From assembly GCA_905182985.1 (NCBI GenBank), contig CAJJDN010000093.1, positions 71,407 to 135,406 of the forward strand: a stretch of DNA of 64,000 nucleotides, written 5' to 3'. This document shows, in pieces, positions 1-13,486 of this stretch. A program made the position numbers and the translations under genes. The notes under the pieces are model-generated. The model was not told the DNA's origin and searched no databases. It saw nothing but the letters and a program-made list of their open reading frames with translations. Source of the stretch: Paramecium sonneborni. Its lineage: Eukaryota > Ciliophora > Oligohymenophorea > Peniculida > Parameciidae. How positions within the stretch are numbered: the stretch's first letter is position 1; every line of letters begins with the position of its first letter.

Positions 1-112
1 CTCATAGGGGAAAATTTATCTCTTATTTGACAATTTTTATAAAATTAATAAGTAATGTAACAAAATAGTTAATTTAATATTTATACATATACCTTCAATA
101 TTTTAAAATTGA

Positions 113-3100
113 TCAATCTAAAGACTTAAAGTTTGTTGAATTTGATATTTTAACTCCATAATTATTTTTACATTTAATTATGTATTGAGCCTTAGCTATT
201 AGATATTTTTTTATTTTCAAATATCTAATTTAGATTCTTTATTTTTGAACATTTCTATTTTAGAGTATTTTTTTAAATATTTAATATCTTTGTATCCAAG
301 GTAAGTGATTAAGTATTATTTCTTTTATTTTATCAAAAAAATATGCATTTTCTTCAATGAAAGATGCTACAATCTCTTTGAAGATTTTAACCAAATATTG
401 CAAATTAAATGCTAGTAGAATTATTAAATAGGGTATTTAAATTTCATATGATTAACTCTATTAATCTATGTAAATACCTATACCAACTGCCATGGATATA
501 GCACATACATTAGCTGAGTAGGCATCCAACTTGTTTAATATGTGTGATCTAAAAGGTTTATATTTTTAACTTATTTCATAATAAATATAAACTACTGACA
601 ATAAAAGAATTCCTTTCTTCACAACATTATCATCATAAAAGGAAAGGAAAATTATAAGCAATTATTTAACAGTAATTTTAATTAGCTCCCAATAATATGC
701 ATCTAAATTATATTCATTATATAAATATCCCCATTTATTTCTTGTAATTTTTTGAGACAATGTAGTTTTATTAGAATACAAAGACATAAAAAAATATAAT
801 GGAATTAATATAGATATAAATAATAGAACTGGGATGCAAAAGTTTAATAGCCAATTATAGTGTGTATTAGTATCATATCTAAAAGAGACATTAGCTGATA
901 TCCAAAGAAAGCCTGAAATATGTCTAAATGATATTAGAGATATTAATCCTCCAACCAAAAATGGTTAAACATAGATGTACATATATATGAGAGTTGTTGT
1001 TATTATATTTAAACTAAATTCACGCTTGAAAATTAATAAATCAATGCTATATAAACTAAAGAACAAAACTATATATATAAAAGGCATGATGATTTACCAA
1101 AATATGACTGAATAATGTATTTCAAAGGGAAATATATCTTTTAAAAAACAATCAAGAGAATGTGTCATTGTTTGTATTGGATTGCTAACAGCATTAACTA
1201 AATTACCAACACCAATTAATGAAGTGAATCTAAAAGTAAAAACAGCAGAAACTATTTACAGATGATTAGTGATCATTTTAATTAAAATACCAAAATTAGA
1301 GTGATATTAAACTCGAGAAGGTATTAATCTTGATATTATTCGTTTAAGCAACATTTGTTCATTTAGTGACTTATTACTCCTAACTGTAATTAATATTGAT
1401 ATTAAAGTCCTAAAGATATTTAAAATACATACCATAAACTAATACCTGCAATGACAACTGCATTTTTGCTTTTATCAATACAGGAACCACAAGAATATTT
1501 ATTACTTGTTGAAAAATGTCCAAGACCTCTAATATTGTGTAAATCACATTCTTCACATAAAGCTCCGATATGTCCTAAATAACATGATGTATCCCCTTCA
1601 TTCCAACCGCCATTACAATTAACCAGTAAATTGATACATTAGCTTACATCATCTGTATCAAAGTAGGGTCTCCAAAATCCTGGCTTTAATTTTAATTAAG
1701 CAGATTTGATATCACTTGTAGTTACATCATCCTTTTAAGAACAACTATTTGAATTCAAAATTAAGGAATACAAACCTTATGTAGCATTACAAGGAACACA
1801 AGTATTATCATTAACACTTTTAATTTCTCCTAATTAACAAGGCAATGAATTTATATTCATTCTCAAATAGTAATTATTGTGATATCCCATAATTTCACCT
1901 TATTTTCCATAAATAGGAGTAAATATAGAATTACAATGAAATTAGATTTATAAAGTCATATTTAATTAATTATCTAAGTAAAAGATAATATCATCAAAAT
2001 TATAATAAGATTTGTTGAAATAAGCTTAATTAAAATTTGTAAAATTTTCTAAGTAATCTGATTCTTCATTTTACTTAAGTAATCTTGCACCTATAGTGCA
2101 AATTGTGTTATCTAAATTTTCTTAAACATTATTGAAATTATCTAAAGGTATCACTCTAAGATGAAAATTATATGAGATGTATTCTTTATTCTTCAAATCA
2201 AAATATTAATATTTATACAAACTTTACCCATTTGGAACATAAAGGGCGTTAGAATAATTCTTAAAAAATAAAGAATACTTTTCAACTTATACTTATTCTA
2301 CAAGAAGATTATCCTTCTCTACAATTTTAATTTTAGATAAAAGATGTTTTAAATCAATAGAGACTGATAACTAAGAAGGTTTTTAAGCAAAATTTTGACC
2401 ATATTGAGTTGCAACATTTTCATGAATTAATGTTTATTAATTAATTAGATTTTAATTAATTTAATCTTTAAAAAACACGCCACCACCTTACGATGCTTTA
2501 TTATTTTAAATTAAAGAATTCATTATAAAAAAATACTGTTAACCATTAATATACAAAGATCCTCCTTATTCTTCAGCTGTATTATTTAAAAATATAGAAT
2601 CTTCAATTAAAGTTGTAACATCTTAAATGAAGAGACACGTACCTTTCTATGCAAAATTTCTCATACAATTATATTTTCGTATTTTTAAGTCAAATTATTT
2701 TGAATTGATATATGAATTGAAGGATTATAAAAGTCGAGAATTTAAGACAGATTTAAATATATTTAAGCAACTTTATTATCCGCAATAATTATCATAAATA
2801 AAAATTTAATTGATTATTATTAAGCTTTCATTATCATAAATTTCCATATTTAACAATCCTTTTTAACAAATTTTACAATTTATATTAGTTAAATGAAATT
2901 ATGAAATCTAAACCTATGTTTAAGAAGGATTTATATTTAGAAGGCTTGATATTGGTTATTTTTATAGTTTATTTATTTATTCTATTACACAGTATGCGTT
3001 CGATAAATTGGTTTCAATTTTATAATATTATAAAAAAATAGGAGATTCTTCTAAAAATTTATTAGTTGAGCAAATTTATTGGTATTATATAAGTTGTGAT

Positions 3101-6100
3101 GAACTGAAAATACATTTATCTAGTAAATCTATTTAATCTTTAACCTTTACATTTTTGATTGAAAAATTGATAATATTTATTTAAGAATCTTTTTTATTTA
3201 AATTGAAAGTAATCATTGAATTTATAAAAGTTGAGTTTGTGATTTTTGTGTTAAAAATTTCTACTTTTTATGTCTATGATATTGTAATAAAAGATTCATA
3301 ATTTAATAATATAATGACTATATTTCTTAAACTTATAAAATTTGCACATGCTATTTCAATTAAGCTTCTTTATAATTATAATTATGTTAATAATTAAGTG
3401 TTTGTAATACTAAATTTTTCTATAAATTTTAAATATCCTTAGATTGAGTTCTGGAAATCTAAATGATTAACCATTATTTCCTATTCTTATTATTTATATT
3501 CCGAAAATTCCACTTAAATTATTGATCCTCTCAATGAGTATACATCATTTAAAATCAAATCTTATAATTTGATAATAGTCTTCCCTTAACCATTTTGAAT
3601 ATAAATTAATCCTCCTCTATTTTTACAATATACATCTTTGGCAATTACATTTTATAATTAAATATAAACTGAAGATGCAATAGAAGTATCAAATAAAAAA
3701 GACCCTCCATCTTCATCATTACCATGAAATTAAGTGCTAATATTACTTATTATTGTATCTTATATATTTACTGAGGCTTCCTTTTCTAAATAGATGTATA
3801 ATCCTGAACCTGTTGAATTAGAAATAGTAACATTTCTTATGATTATTTCTTGACAAATTATCTTTCCAGTTCCTGTTAACACTATAATAGGAAGAATTTT
3901 TAATATTTATTCTACAAATATTTCCTGGTTATCTTAAAAACCCCAATATAAATAGGGTTGTAAAATTGAATAATCAAATAAGTTGTTTTATGTGAAAATA
4001 GAATTTTCAATTATTAAATTTTATGTTTAGATATAAAGAATACTATTAGAACTGTTAGTAACGATATTATTTTGGATAATTAGATTGCTTATAAGTATTG
4101 TACAATACGAGCAATCAATATTAAATAGTAATCCTGTGTTGATTAAATCCAGTTAATTATAGTGATGCATTATATTCTTTTCAAATCTTGAATTAATTAT
4201 ATCTATTTAATAATCTACTTAAGATTATATCAATACAATTGAAGCTTTTTTAATTTTATTTGTAATTAAAATCAAATTTGAAGTAAATTCTAATTCTGAA
4301 AATTCAATTATATGTTTTTTTTTAGTTCTTACAATAGAATTCTTAATTTCAATTAATGGGTAATTTATTGATTAAGCCTTTTATATTACTAACTAGGTAA
4401 TTTTTATTTTAGGCACATTTTAAATGCTAATTGAAAGATAATAGTATTCATTAATAATAGCCTACTTAAAACAATCAAATTATTCAAAAATTCCTTTAAA
4501 TCCATATTCAACATGTTATGAAATATTAATAATATTTAATGTCACTTCGTTAGAATCGGCTATAACCATATCTGGAAACCCATTATTTTTTTAAATGATT
4601 AAATTTTCAATTTTAATAAAATTTGCTGATAAAAAGACTAAAGTTATGTCTAATATATCAAAAAAAGATTCTAAAGATTTTTATTACAATTTGTTTCCTA
4701 TTATTTTAAGATTAATTAAATGTAGTTCTTCATTAGGTTTTATAAGTTGAGAGGTTTTTATAAATCTATCCTTTTCACTATAAGTATTTAATGCAAATAC
4801 TGTGTTCTATAGCTCAATATAGTACATTTCGATTTCCTCATTAATAAAGAAACAAGAACCCTCTTCAAGATTATTCTCTGTAAAAGTTAAATACTCCATT
4901 TTTGCATGCTTATTAAGATTAAACAATTTTGAATTAAATAAATAACAACCAAATAATTCTAAATTTTTTAATTCAAAGTAGTTTAGTTAATAAATAGAAA
5001 AGAATCCCTTTGAATAGTAAAGCTCTGTCTAAATCATATACATTTAATCTATATACAAGGAGCCAAGTGTTTGACTTATAAATGGTAAATTAAATTGTGA
5101 TATTTCTATTGTTATATTCTTCATTTCTACTAAATCATTTTCTTTAAAATAAAACAAGAAAAAGTTTGTATTCCAAAATACACTTTTATAAATATTCAAG
5201 TTTTCTACTTTAACTGTTTACTTTTTAGATATTTAGTCAATTTTAATAAAATATTCAAGAAAATATTGTCTTGTTACATATTTGAGCTAAAAGTTTGAAA
5301 TATGGACATTTATGGCATTTTACATAATAATATAAAAAGTAATCTATTTTTATTATTATTCATAATTAATGTCCATTAATTCAATAGTTTAATCAAAAGC
5401 GCTTTTAAACATAAGTAAACTTAAACCAAATTCGAAAAACTCGATTTCAATATTAAATCCTTAAACATGAACTTTTTTGAAATTAAGGAAAGTTAATTAT
5501 TTTTTAAATTATATAGAAGTAATTCCATTTCCATAAAAATAAAGTTGCACATCTCTAAAGTATAAAATGAAATTTTTACATAGCAGAAAAAATATTTTAA
5601 CTAAATTTTTAAGAAATCTGTAATTAATCAATAACAGTGCATTTTTAAATTCTATAACTAACAATTATGATAATGATTTATTTAATGGTTTTTTCATTAG
5701 CTAATTAATAAAACTCCTTGGTTTCAAACTAAATTAATTATATAAATTTTTACTTCAGAAAAGCTTGAGGAAGAAAACAAATGATCGCTTAAAATAGTTT
5801 TTTGTTTATATTATTTTCGTTCCTCTTCATTTTCAAATGAGTTTAATTGTTGATTGTATTGATCACTATCACAAATTAAGTCTAAATTTATATAAATTGA
5901 TCTTTTGCATTTTTAAGATTTACAGTCTATAAATATACCCAATTCTTAATCAAAAGTGCCTTTTTCTGAAAATAAACATTAATAAGAATAATTAGAAAAT
6001 TCTGAATTGTTGAATAATGGATTTATAGAAAGTACATCTGTTTATTCTCTTTTATAACATGATTCACATAAATTTGGACAAGTAATACATTAATTATCAA

Positions 6101-9100
6101 TTAAACTTCTACTTCTAAGTTATATTCCTTATGGACATTTAACACAGATGTTTTTATTATTCTATAGTTTACATTACAAACATGAAGGAGGACATATTTC
6201 AATACATTAATTTTCATGTAATTCATATCCTTCTTAGCATGAATGGCAAAGTATTTCATAATCTAATTCATTTTAGCTTATCCCATATTCAATAAATTTA
6301 TGTTCTATTCTATCTCTAACTATAAAATATTTATAAAAAGCACGAATTTCATTTTTCCAATCATCTTTAGAATACTTATTTTATTCAAAACAACTTAAGC
6401 AATTTAACTATGGAGGGCATTACACACAAGATCCTGTTAATTTTTAAGCATAATAGCCATTTTAACAAAGAATACAAGAGTAAGAAACTTTCTTTAGCAT
6501 CATTTACAATTCATCATAATAGTATGATAATTATTCTATAACGCATTATCTGCAATTTAAATTGATTTTGGGACATTCATCAGAAAATGAAAATATAACT
6601 TTTTTTGAATCATAAAGACCATACAAGCATACTTTAAATTAAAAAGATATCACTGTTTGTTTGTAAAATTAATGGCAGTCTTACAATTCACCTTAAAGGC
6701 AGCTAGATGTTTCCTCATTTAAATAATAACCATCTTTACACTTTGCACATAAAATCGTAGCTGATTCTTAAGTAGGCTGAAATTCATAGTCCAATGAATA
6801 TGTTGTTTAAGATTTTTCAAATGCAATTAAACAATTTTCAATTTAATTAATTCTACAATGCTCAGCATTTAAGGATAAATAGTATTTATAATTATCCAAA
6901 CAACTTAAACATCTTAAGATTTAAAATACTAATGAAAATTAGCAAACTTTACAAAAATTACCACATTTTTAACATTAACCATTAACCAATCCAAACCCTG
7001 ATTCACAAGAGACACAATAATCTTGTTCAAGACATATCTAACAAAAATTTGAACATTAAATGCAAGATTTTTTATCTTCAGACAAATAATATCCACTTAA
7101 ACATTCCACACATAATTAATTTATTTAATTGACTTTAACACATGCTTTGTGTAATTCAATACACTTTAAATCAGAGTAATAATAATTTTGCTTACAAAAA
7201 CCAAATGTGTCTTGATTTTAATGTTTAACTTCTAATTAAAAACAATTTTGAAGGAGTATATCTTTAATGTCACAATAATCTTAAACTCCTTCCAAAAAAA
7301 CTAAAGTTTAAATAGTTTCTTTTTTTTCTATGTAATAAAAATCATAATCTTTAGTAGATCTAATAGATAAAGTATAAGCATCTTCTTTTTAAGAGACTTA
7401 TTAAGTAATTAAATCCTTTTTACAAACTGGTTATTTGTGCCAAGTCTGAGAATTCAAAAAACAATCTAGACAGAATACATTATAAGAGTTCAATTAAGGA
7501 CTAAATCAATATTTTATTTATTACCATTCTATGCATATTCCAGGATCTGGCAAATTAAAATATCCAAAGGGACATTCTGAATTTCCAAAATCCTACATAA
7601 ATTCTTTGTAGATTATTGTTTTAAATTAATCTTAATAAAATACACATTAATTATCTTTGTATATATGATCTATTGGACATGAACATTAATTTTATTCTTC
7701 CAGATATATGTTTTATGGATTTTCATAACAAGATAAGCAATTATTCTATAAAGGACCAAAACAAGTTTTACAACTTGAGTGACAAGCTAATTATAAATGA
7801 TTAAAATACAATATTCTTTGTTTAAATTTTCATTATAATTTGAGACAAATTAAAAGCCTGCTAACTATCCTTTTAATTTATCAAAAAGAAAATAATCACC
7901 TCCAAATATAAAATAGTATTTAGTATTAATAAATAAGCTATGATAGTGCGAATCTCCTAATGGATAAGTATGGCTTTATAAAATTTTATCCTCAAAAAAA
8001 TTCACTTTAAATTACGATTTTGATTCTTTTTATTCTAATCCATATTCAAATGAAATAAAATGCCATTTTGTTAATAGAGTTTAATAAGGTAAATCTTACC
8101 TTATAGTTAATTTATCATGCCTTGAATTCTCTATAAATGTCGGATAGGGCATTCTATAATGATGAGATATAACATCATATCCACAATTATTTTGGTTTGA
8201 TAAATCTATATTCATAATAATTTTAACAATTTCATCTCCAAGATTAATCTCGTCTTAATAATTTTTAAAGGTTGTCAATCTCACTATCAAATATTACTTT
8301 AAAGAATAAGCATCATGAGAATAATATTTTACCCAACCAAATAAACTAAATTTTCTCCCAAACTATTCAAACTCAAACTCCTTTTAAATTTTTCCATCAA
8401 AATTAAATACATCTGGAATGAGATTAAATGTTTGCTAGTATTCTTTCATTCTTAACCACTATATAGTTCCATAAATATCATTTGGATAACGGTAATTATA
8501 CTGATACCAAAGGTTTGATAATCTTCCCCGAAATATTCCTAACTCATAAATCCTATTAATCTAAAATATTTAATTATAAATTACAATCCCAGTTCCTCCT
8601 ACAATAAATTCAACTGACTTTGGATACCTAAAATCAATCCAAAGTTAATTAGTGTTAATACCATCCATCGTCTCAAATATTAAATATTTATAGTCATAGA
8701 AAGTGACGAGGTTCATTATCCAAACTCCCTCATAATTTTAAGGATCATAATATATCTAATAATTTTAATTATTGACAATAAAATTATGAATTACATAATT
8801 CTCTGTCATAACATTCGCATACATAAACATTAAAACCTTTTGCTCCGACTTTATTAAAAACAGTAATTATGATTTTGCTTAATCATATTGTAATTTTTAT
8901 TCAACTTAAGGGTAAGATATAGGTGTAAATGTTGTCATACAAAAGCTCCAAAATTCAAATTAAACTAAATAATTTATGTTGTCAATTCTTGTTGAAGACA
9001 TAGGGTATTCTTTACTGAGTAGTAAATCTTCATTAAATTATTAGCTAGATGCTAAAGAAAGCAGAATAGCTAATGTGAAAAAAGATTTTGAACTTATTAA

Positions 9101-9112
9101 ATCTTTAATCAT
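113..9112 (-). CDS. Giant multi-pass surface protein with lectin-like, cysteine-rich and beta-helix-like regions
   Basis: About 2,970 residues. The start at 9112 opens with a hydrophobic signal peptide ending near LASSQQF. The N-terminal third resembles a concanavalin-A/LamG fold (FSLFGWVKYY; FGGDYFLFDKL). A long furin/EGF-like cysteine-rich region lies about 7,790-5,800. About 5,700-2,000 holds beta-helix-like repeats (GGSFLFDTS). A last cysteine cluster (CEECD, CGSCID) precedes several membrane helices, a KWGYLYNEY...YYWELIKI motif typical of ciliate transmembrane proteins, and a basic tail ending at TGA 113-115. Introns seen at 7787-7809 and 1410-1432, probably 5729-5753; frame change between the cysteine-rich and beta-helix parts implies at least one more. 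The ligand is unknown; a cell-surface role is inferred. Confidence 0.8.
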
Positions 9113-10777
9113 TGTCTGTTTTTTATTTTTTAATATAAAATTTATTAATGCTATTTTAATTACCAATTAAATTTGTTTTAACTTAAACGAACATTTTATT
9201 TAATATATTTTAATAAAAATTATAATTTAATTAACCATTTCTTTTCCTAAACTTGCCTATGTTTAAAGATAATAATTTATTGTAGATGTTTATTCTTTTT
9301 TATAAGCCCATTTTTCACCTATTAAAAAAATATATTACTAATATTATATTGACATCAGGTTTATATTATTTTGATGAGCCTAATTGTATCAATTTATTTA
9401 TTTTTTTATTACGAATCACAATCTATGGATAAAAATGTGTATATTTACTTGAATGTTGAGACTAAATAGCAGGAGGATGCAAAAAAATTTCTGATTGAAT
9501 AATTTCTTTTATTCAACTGATTTTAAATCAAAAATTAGTGCTCTTTTTATTCGCTCTTTCACGCAAAAAGAATATTCATGCAAATATTTCTTGGTTTAAT
9601 TGTTGAAAATCATTTTTCACAATGAATTTTCATATCAAAAATATCATTTTTGATGTTTTATTTTTAAATTTTTTATTTATGATTAGAATAAAATTACAAA
9701 CTCACTATGAGTCATTATAAATATTTTATTTAACCTGAGAATTTATGCAGAAGTAATTTTTAATAAATATTAAACTTACACATAATTAATATTCCTAAAA
9801 ATTTAAAATTCAAAAGTTCTATTATAATAATCTCTCTATTCCATAATTAGATTAAGCCTATTGTATTAAAATTTTTTAATTAATATTGAAGATTTGGGAA
9901 TTCATTTTAAATCAAAAAAATAATAACATGAATAATTATTAATAAATAATTTATATATAAATATTTTTTCATTGATTCATTGTTCAGAATATCGGTGTAA
10001 TTCAAATAATTAAAATTTATTTTTTAATATTCTTAGTTGATAGTAAAGGTTTAAAATTATAAAAAAACATATAAATTTTCATTTTTTCAGAGTATAAAAT
10101 GAAAATAAGTGAAACTATCAAAAAAAAGTAATGTTGGTAAATTTATTGAATCTTATTTGATTCAAAAATACTATTGATAGATAAATTGTTTATCCGAATC
10201 TGTAATAGTAAAATGCACTATTTTCAATTTTTCTTCAAAATAGTACCGATTCAACAAGAAAATTATTATTTGTATATATTTTCATAATTTGTTGAAAAAA
10301 TATCATAAATTTAGATATATGAATCAGAAACTAGGTAAATAAATAAATGAAAAAGAGATGATAAAATTTTGAACTTTGAGTATAATTTTCAACATGTAAA
10401 ATAGAAATATTAATACTTAAATTTAATATATAAATCACACATTATTATCACTCTAAAAACGGTAACAATGTATTGTAAAATAACAATAAGTTAGCAATTA
10501 TGAATTGATTATGCTACAATCCAAATTTTCCATTTAGGATTTAAAATAAACTAATTACTTGTGATGTTGCAAATCCGAGATAGAAGATAAATACAAAAAT
10601 GAAAAAAATCATAACCGAAAATTCAAAATCAATACAGAAATGATTTAAGCAGTTTTAAAAATTGATAGACTTTGGCGTAACAATAAAAATGATTGATATT
10701 ATTAAAGGGAATACCATAGATGAGACTAAAGTTTCTAAGATTATTTTTTTGATTTACACTTGATATTTGGATCTTAA
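9113..10777. other. Long AT-rich intergenic stretch
   Basis: About 1.7 kb, unusually long for this gene-dense window. It lies upstream of the giant surface-protein gene and so should hold its promoter. Only short open stretches occur, for example about 32 codons from an ATG near 9425, which chance explains in such AT-rich DNA when only TGA stops. No repeat or RNA gene recognised. Confidence 0.5.
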
Positions 10778-11319
10778 TCAAAAGCAAATTAAACTCCCAT
10801 TATAAAATAAGACGATAATAGACAAACCTAAAATTACAAGATTCCATAAATTAAAATTGTATTCTAAAATAATCTTACTCCAAATATAGAAACTAACGAA
10901 GTTACTATTGTTGTATAAATTAGAATTAACAAAATTTCTTTAATTAATGTCTAATAAAATTTTGTTTATTACATTCCTAATTTTTGGTTTTGATTTAATT
11001 ATTGATAAAATTAGTAACTGAGCAATCAATAAAATTAGAAACATTGGTATTGCAAAAGATAACTTCAACTCACTTACATTATAGGAATTGGTAGAAATAA
11101 AAATGATTAAAAGTTCTATTCCAGTTTAACAAAAGGAAATCAACATTAAAAAAATCAAAAAATTTCTTCTTTCATGTTATTAAATCAATTTTTAACACTA
11201 AGGTTATTATGCCATGTATTCAACTAAAGTTTTATTTAAATTTTACTTGATATTGGAAATTCAGGAACATCAATTCTTAATTCTTCATTTTATTAGTTTT
11301 GTAATATTGGTTAATCCAT
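10778..11319 (-). CDS. Small multi-pass membrane protein, unrecognised
   Basis: 172 residues with one 23-nt intron (11224-11246); removing it joins two open frames precisely and leaves an ATG-to-TGA frame. The N-terminus is hydrophilic and glutamine-rich (MDQPILQNQQNEEL). It is followed by about four hydrophobic segments (FLIFLMLISFC; LSFAIPMFLILLIAQLLI; a third with LVILGLSIIVLFY) and it ends CF-TGA. No family recognised. It lies between the surface-protein gene and the mannosidase and is transcribed away from the latter. The splice fit and membrane pattern support a real gene; function unknown. Confidence 0.6.
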
Positions 11320-11649
11320 TTTATGATTGATAATACAATATTTTTATTAAATTTAAATTGAGTATAACTTGTATAAAAATTATATTTAAATATAAAATTA
11401 ACTCTGGTTATTTTTTAGTATTATTTGTGTTGTAATAATAGTAATAAATTGAAAAACAAAATTTACCTTATAAATTATTAAAAAAAGGAAGAAATCATTC
11501 GATTAGAATTTGAATAAAATAAATATTAAATAGATAGAAAAAGATGATGTATTATTAAATTTATCATTTTTTTAGGTGTCAAATTTAGCTAAAATGTTTG
11601 ATTAATAGTGAATAATAAAATTATAATCAATTTAAGAAATAATTTTATT
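11320..11649. other. Divergent intergenic region (first copy)
   Basis: About 330 bases between the minus-strand membrane protein and the plus-strand mannosidase start. Part of it (from 11366) is repeated after the N at 12426. No gene seen. Confidence 0.5.
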
Positions 11650-12425
11650 ATGTTCTTAGTTTTAATTTTATTATTAAAAACTTAGGGCTATTATCTAGGC
11701 TAAGTGAGCTAGATTGGATCTGATCTACTTGAAGTTTATCTATTTCCACATTCTCATAATGATGTTGGATGGTTAAAAACAATGAATGAATATTATAATG
11801 ATTATCATGGAGTCAAATAAATAATTAATTCATATATTGAAGAACTAATTAAGGATAGATAAAAACATTTTTCTTAAGTAGAGGTTGTATATTTTAAAAA
11901 GTAAAATATATAGAATATTTAATAGGTGGTGGAATGAATAGAATAATACTATGAAAGATATCATAAAATAATTAATAAATAATCAATAAATAGAATTTTT
12001 AAGTGGAGGATGGTGCATGAATGATGAAGCTACAGCATACTATGAAGATATAATTGATTAAATGACTTTAGGACATAAATTTTTACTGTAAAATTTTAAT
12101 TATACACCTTCTGTTGGTTGGTAAATAGATACATTTGGACATTCTCATACTTAAGCACTTTTTTCAAGTATGATGGGTTTTAATGCTTGGTTTTTAGGAC
12201 GTATTGATTAATAAAATCGATAAGAAAGAGATAAATAAAAAGCATTAGAATTTATTATTCATTCAGATTAAGAAAATTCAATTTTTACACATATCAATTA
12301 TTATGGTTTTTATTCCTCTCCTAAAGGATTTGATTTTGATATTTCAAATCCGAATAGATAATATGTTTCTAATGAAAACTTAGAATTAAAATCTGAAGGA
12401 TTTGATTAATATTTTAAATAATAGA
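11366..12425. repeat. Direct repeat of 1,060 bp, copy 1 (assembly duplicate)
   Basis: This block matches 12427-13486 wherever I compared the two (offset 1,061). The copies are separated by a single N at 12426. Identity through coding and non-coding sequence, and the break in mid-codon of an otherwise intact gene, fit two overlapping contig ends that were not merged, not a biological tandem repeat. Confidence 0.9.
11650..12425 (+). pseudogene. Duplicated 5' part of alpha-mannosidase, cut at an N
   Basis: Encodes the signal peptide, the PHSHNDVGW zinc site and the GWQIDTFGHS nucleophile region, then stops abruptly at the N at 12426. It is the same sequence as the start of the complete gene at 12711 and should be treated as an assembly artefact, not a second gene. 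Confidence 0.85.
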
Positions 12426-12426
12426 N
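12426..12426. other. Single-N contig join
   Basis: One N; the bases after it repeat those beginning at 11366, so the join hides an overlap of about 1 kb. Confidence 0.9.
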
Positions 12427-13486
12427 AACTTGTATAAAAATTATATTTAAATATAAAATTAACTCTGGTTATTTTTTAGTATTATTTGTGTTGTAATAAT
12501 AGTAATAAATTGAAAAACAAAATTTACCTTATAAATTATTAAAAAAAGGAAGAAATCATTCGATTAGAATTTGAATAAAATAAATATTAAATAGATAGAA
12601 AAAGATGATGTATTATTAAATTTATCATTTTTTTAGGTGTCAAATTTAGCTAAAATGTTTGATTAATAGTGAATAATAAAATTATAATCAATTTAAGAAA
12701 TAATTTTATTATGTTCTTAGTTTTAATTTTATTATTAAAAACTTAGGGCTATTATCTAGGCTAAGTGAGCTAGATTGGATCTGATCTACTTGAAGTTTAT
12801 CTATTTCCACATTCTCATAATGATGTTGGATGGTTAAAAACAATGAATGAATATTATAATGATTATCATGGAGTCAAATAAATAATTAATTCATATATTG
12901 AAGAACTAATTAAGGATAGATAAAAACATTTTTCTTAAGTAGAGGTTGTATATTTTAAAAAGTAAAATATATAGAATATTTAATAGGTGGTGGAATGAAT
13001 AGAATAATACTATGAAAGATATCATAAAATAATTAATAAATAATCAATAAATAGAATTTTTAAGTGGAGGATGGTGCATGAATGATGAAGCTACAGCATA
13101 CTATGAAGATATAATTGATTAAATGACTTTAGGACATAAATTTTTACTGTAAAATTTTAATTATACACCTTCTGTTGGTTGGTAAATAGATACATTTGGA
13201 CATTCTCATACTTAAGCACTTTTTTCAAGTATGATGGGTTTTAATGCTTGGTTTTTAGGACGTATTGATTAATAAAATCGATAAGAAAGAGATAAATAAA
13301 AAGCATTAGAATTTATTATTCATTCAGATTAAGAAAATTCAATTTTTACACATATCAATTATTATGGTTTTTATTCCTCTCCTAAAGGATTTGATTTTGA
13401 TATTTCAAATCCGAATAGATAATATGTTTCTAATGAAAACTTAGAATTAAAATCTGAAGGATTTGATTAATATTTTAAATAATAGA
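12427..13486. repeat. Direct repeat of 1,060 bp, copy 2 (assembly duplicate)
   Basis: Second copy of 11366-12425. This copy runs on into the rest of the mannosidase gene and is the one to keep in a corrected assembly. Confidence 0.9.

Noticed and set aside
11366..13486. Tandem duplication of the mannosidase 5' end as a biological event
   Set aside because: Apparently identical copies, including non-coding sequence, on both sides of a single N point to unmerged contigs.
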